Positions 5,940 through 7,999 of a stretch of DNA of 7,999 bases are shown here, one piece after another. The notes beneath the pieces are model-generated. The model was not told the DNA's origin. It made no database searches and saw only the letters and a program-made list of their open reading frames with translations. Where the stretch lies: contig JAQVEI010000098.1 in NCBI GenBank assembly GCA_028697695.1, positions 1-7,999 of the forward strand, in the 5' to 3' direction. Origin of the DNA: Lentimicrobiaceae bacterium. Lineage in GTDB: Bacteria > Bacteroidota > Bacteroidia > Bacteroidales > Lentimicrobiaceae. The position numbers were made by a program, and so were the translations under genes. Each line of letters starts with the position of its first letter. The stretch's first letter is position 1.

Positions 5940-7999
5940 TCAAAACGACATAATAAAATCAGTAAGATTGGCCTTGTGATCGAGGTTTAATTTTTTGCGC
6001 AGCCTGTAGCGACTTATTTCCAGACCGCGCACCGAAATATTCATCAGGGGTGCAATTTCCTTACTTGAGAGATTCATACGTAAATAAGCTGCAAGCCTGA
6101 GTTCTCTGGGTGATAGATTCGGATATGTTTCTTTTAAACGTCTTAGGAAATCGCTGTGTACCTCATCAAAATATACATTAAAAACTTCCTGATACTGTTC
6201 ATTTTTAATTTCCTTATTTATTTTACGGATAAGCTGAGAAATCTGGTGCCTGCGTATAGAGTCATCCCGTTCCTGATAAAGTTGCGAAAATTGGTTCTTA
6301 ATATCATTAAGTATTTTATTTTTATGTGCCAGATTAAGTGTAGCGTTAGCCAGCTCCTTGTTTTTATGGTTCATCTCATTACTCAAAGCTTCATTTTTCA
6401 AATGAATAATTTCTTTTTCAGCAATCAATGATTGTTCCCGAAAGTTTTGTGCCTGCTCTATAAGTTGTTTCCTTCGCTTCATCATCTCGCTAAGGCGGGC
6501 CTTTTTTATTCTTCGCCTGATGAAAAATACATTGCCGGTAAAAAACAACATCAGCAGCAACCCGTAAAATATCATTGCTGCCCGCGATCTGTATAAAGGT
6601 GGTTTTATGCGAAAAGGGTATGCCACGGCCGGGCTTTCCAGCATAAAAATGTTTTGAGATTTTACTTCAAAAACATAATCGCCCTCTTTAAGATTGGTGT
6701 ATTCTTTAAAGCTCTCCTGTTTCCACTCAGACCATCCCGCCTCGTAACCGCGTAAACGACAAGAGAACCGGGTGCTGCCGGGGTACTCATATGCAGGTGA
6801 AGTAAATTGAAAAGAAACGGCATTGTAACGGTATGGAAGTGTCAGGACTTTATTGTTACTTTTTATCTCTGCAAGTGCGGCAGGCAGAACAGCTATGGCG
6901 GTATCATTACCCGAAAATACTATGCTGCGCAGGTAAGCCGGGTCAACCTGATGTTCTGCATATAATGGCATTGAGGGTTTGTAATGTATAAGCCCTTGCT
7001 GCGAACCAATAAAAACATTGGAACTATCCAATATATATAGTTGTTCAAACGAGGGCAGCAGCAAATTATTTATCCGGTAAAAAGGACGCATAAACGTCCT
7101 GAGTTTCCCCGAAGCTTCTTTAAATGCCACACCCATTTGAGTGTTGGTAAAAAACCAAAGGTTGCCCTCCTTATCAGAGATAATCTTATCGATGTATGGC
7201 AATCCTTTGAAGACTTCAGCGTAACGGGGGTTTTTATAAAAACGATCTGCTTTATTGTCGTATTTATACAGCCCGTCGCTGGTGGTTACATTAAATTGTC
7301 CGTTAAGCAGGTGTATGTTGTAAGGCAAATTATCAGGCAGGCCGTTTGATGCTTTGTATAATCGAACATTATGGGCATGAGTGAGACCTGCATTCAATTC
7401 AATACTGAATATGCCCCGATAGCCATGTGACATCCAAATCAGGTTGTCGTATTCAAGTATGGTGCGGCTCGATTCTTTAAAGCCCTTAATTTCATGTGAA
7501 AAGACATACCGGTTTTCTTTTTTTGTGAAAACGGCCAGACCATTGTAGGTGCCTGCAATCAGGGTGTCGCTCTGGTTATTGTGCCGGATAAAAGTCCAAT
7601 AGCCCGGCAGGCTGGAAATTTTCCTGGACTTCCCATCACGGATAGAGAAGCATCCAACATTGTGCCCGCAAAGAAGCTCATCATCAAAAACATGTAAACA
7701 CCAAACCTGCCCTTCGGTACCGGGCACCAGGGTAAATTTATGGTTGCCATCAGCCGTATTCCTTATTTCGGATAGTTTAATATAATACAACCCCTGATTG
7801 GTTCCCGCATACAATATTCCCCTGTGTTGGATTGAAGTATAAGTAGCTTCCAGATTGCAATTAAAATCAAGCATAGATATCGGGGAACTGATTTCTGAGT
7901 AATCAATACCATTGTCCAGTGCCATCCACAGGTTATGATGCGCATCCTGAAAAAGGCTGAGCACTGTGTTGTTTTGCATGCCCCGCGACCGGTTCAGGT
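5940..7999 (-). CDS. SusR-like membrane-spanning regulator: propeller, Y_Y_Y, LuxR-type HTH (5' end outside window)
   Basis: This is the C-terminal part of a one-protein sensor-regulator. The frame stays open to the window edge (LNRSRG precedes the first internal Met at 7979), so the true start is outside and perhaps 250-300 residues are missing. Counting from that Met, residues 1-335 are two-component-regulator propeller repeats, with blade motifs such as NLWMALDNGI (17-26), LYAGTNQGLYYI (56-67), LIAGTYNGLAVF (140-151) and VFIGSQQGLIHY (322-333). Residues about 385-458 are a Y_Y_Y domain. A transmembrane helix at about 467-487 is followed by RRRIKK. A long coiled coil spans about 497-570. 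A LuxR-type helix-turn-helix lies at 622-665 (LSPRELRLAAYLRMN, SSKEIAPLMNIS). No histidine kinase or receiver domain lies between, so it resembles SusR rather than a hybrid two-component system. It likely binds an oligosaccharide in the periplasm and directly activates the downstream PUL genes. It ends in TGA, 306 bases before the PKD gene, with no clear terminator. Confidence 0.94.
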   Translation of the reverse strand, partial: LNRSRGMQNNTVLSLFQDAHHNLWMALDNGIDYSEISSPISMLDFNCNLEATYTSIQHRGILYAGTNQGLYYIKLSEIRNTADGNHKFTLVPGTEGQVWCLHVFDDELLCGHNVGCFSIRDGKSRKISSLPGYWTFIRHNNQSDTLIAGTYNGLAVFTKKENRYVFSHEIKGFKESSRTILEYDNLIWMSHGYRGIFSIELNAGLTHAHNVRLYKASNGLPDNLPYNIHLLNGQFNVTTSDGLYKYDNKADRFYKNPRYAEVFKGLPYIDKIISDKEGNLWFFTNTQMGVAFKEASGKLRTFMRPFYRINNLLLPSFEQLYILDSSNVFIGSQQGLIHYKPSMPLYAEHQVDPAYLRSIVFSGNDTAIAVLPAALAEIKSNNKVLTLPYRYNAVSFQFTSPAYEYPGSTRFSCRLRGYEAGWSEWKQESFKEYTNLKEGDYVFEVKSQNIFMLESPAVAYPFRIKPPLYRSRAAMIFYGLLLMLFFTGNVFFIRRRIKKARLSEMMKRRKQLIEQAQNFREQSLIAEKEIIHLKNEALSNEMNHKNKELANATLNLAHKNKILNDIKNQFSQLYQERDDSIRRHQISQLIRKINKEIKNEQYQEVFNVYFDEVHSDFLRRLKETYPNLSPRELRLAAYLRMNLSSKEIAPLMNISVRGLEISRYRLRKKLNLDHKANLTDFIMSF

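Noticed and set aside
7977..7979. The ATG at 7979 as the true start of the regulator.
   Set aside because: The frame stays open to base 7999 with LNRSRG before it, matching the propeller pattern, and there is no signal peptide at this Met. The gene is cut by the window edge.

Overview
The window comes from a member of the Bacteroidota, almost certainly a polysaccharide degrader. The evidence is a SusC-type TonB-dependent transporter, lipoproteins with acidic residues after the lipid-modified cysteine, a propeller/Y_Y_Y regulator with a LuxR-type DNA-binding end, start sites without Shine-Dalgarno sequences, and a promoter element like the Bacteroides -7 box. I cannot fix the genus. The locus reads as part of a polysaccharide utilisation locus (PUL), most likely for laminarin or a related beta-1,3-glucan. 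That substrate is inferred from the GH16 active-site motif and the PKD partner protein.

All four genes lie on the minus strand, so transcription runs from high to low coordinates. Bases 7999-5940 hold the C-terminal 686 residues of a membrane-spanning SusR-like regulator, whose N-terminus lies outside the window. Bases 5939-5634 form an AT-rich control region with a phased set of TGATGTAGT repeats, a -7-like box and a leader with small palindromes. Bases 5633-4146 encode a PKD lipoprotein, probably a surface glycan-binding protein. A 56-base spacer with a strong hairpin separates it from a GH16 endo-glucanase lipoprotein (4089-2989). A 147-base spacer then leads to a SusC-like transporter (2841-1), which runs off the left edge with 947 codons visible. 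Its usual SusD partner would lie beyond base 1 and is not seen.

Proposed working model (inference): the regulator senses oligosaccharide in the periplasm through its propeller and Y_Y_Y domain and activates the operon through the TGATGTAGT repeats. The PKD lipoprotein binds glucan at the cell surface, the GH16 enzyme cuts it, and SusC with an unseen SusD imports the oligosaccharides. The most notable points are the helically phased repeats beside the regulator gene, the intercistronic hairpin, the gene order with the binding protein and enzyme ahead of susC, and an unassigned middle domain in the PKD protein. No RNA gene, mobile element or CRISPR array was seen.
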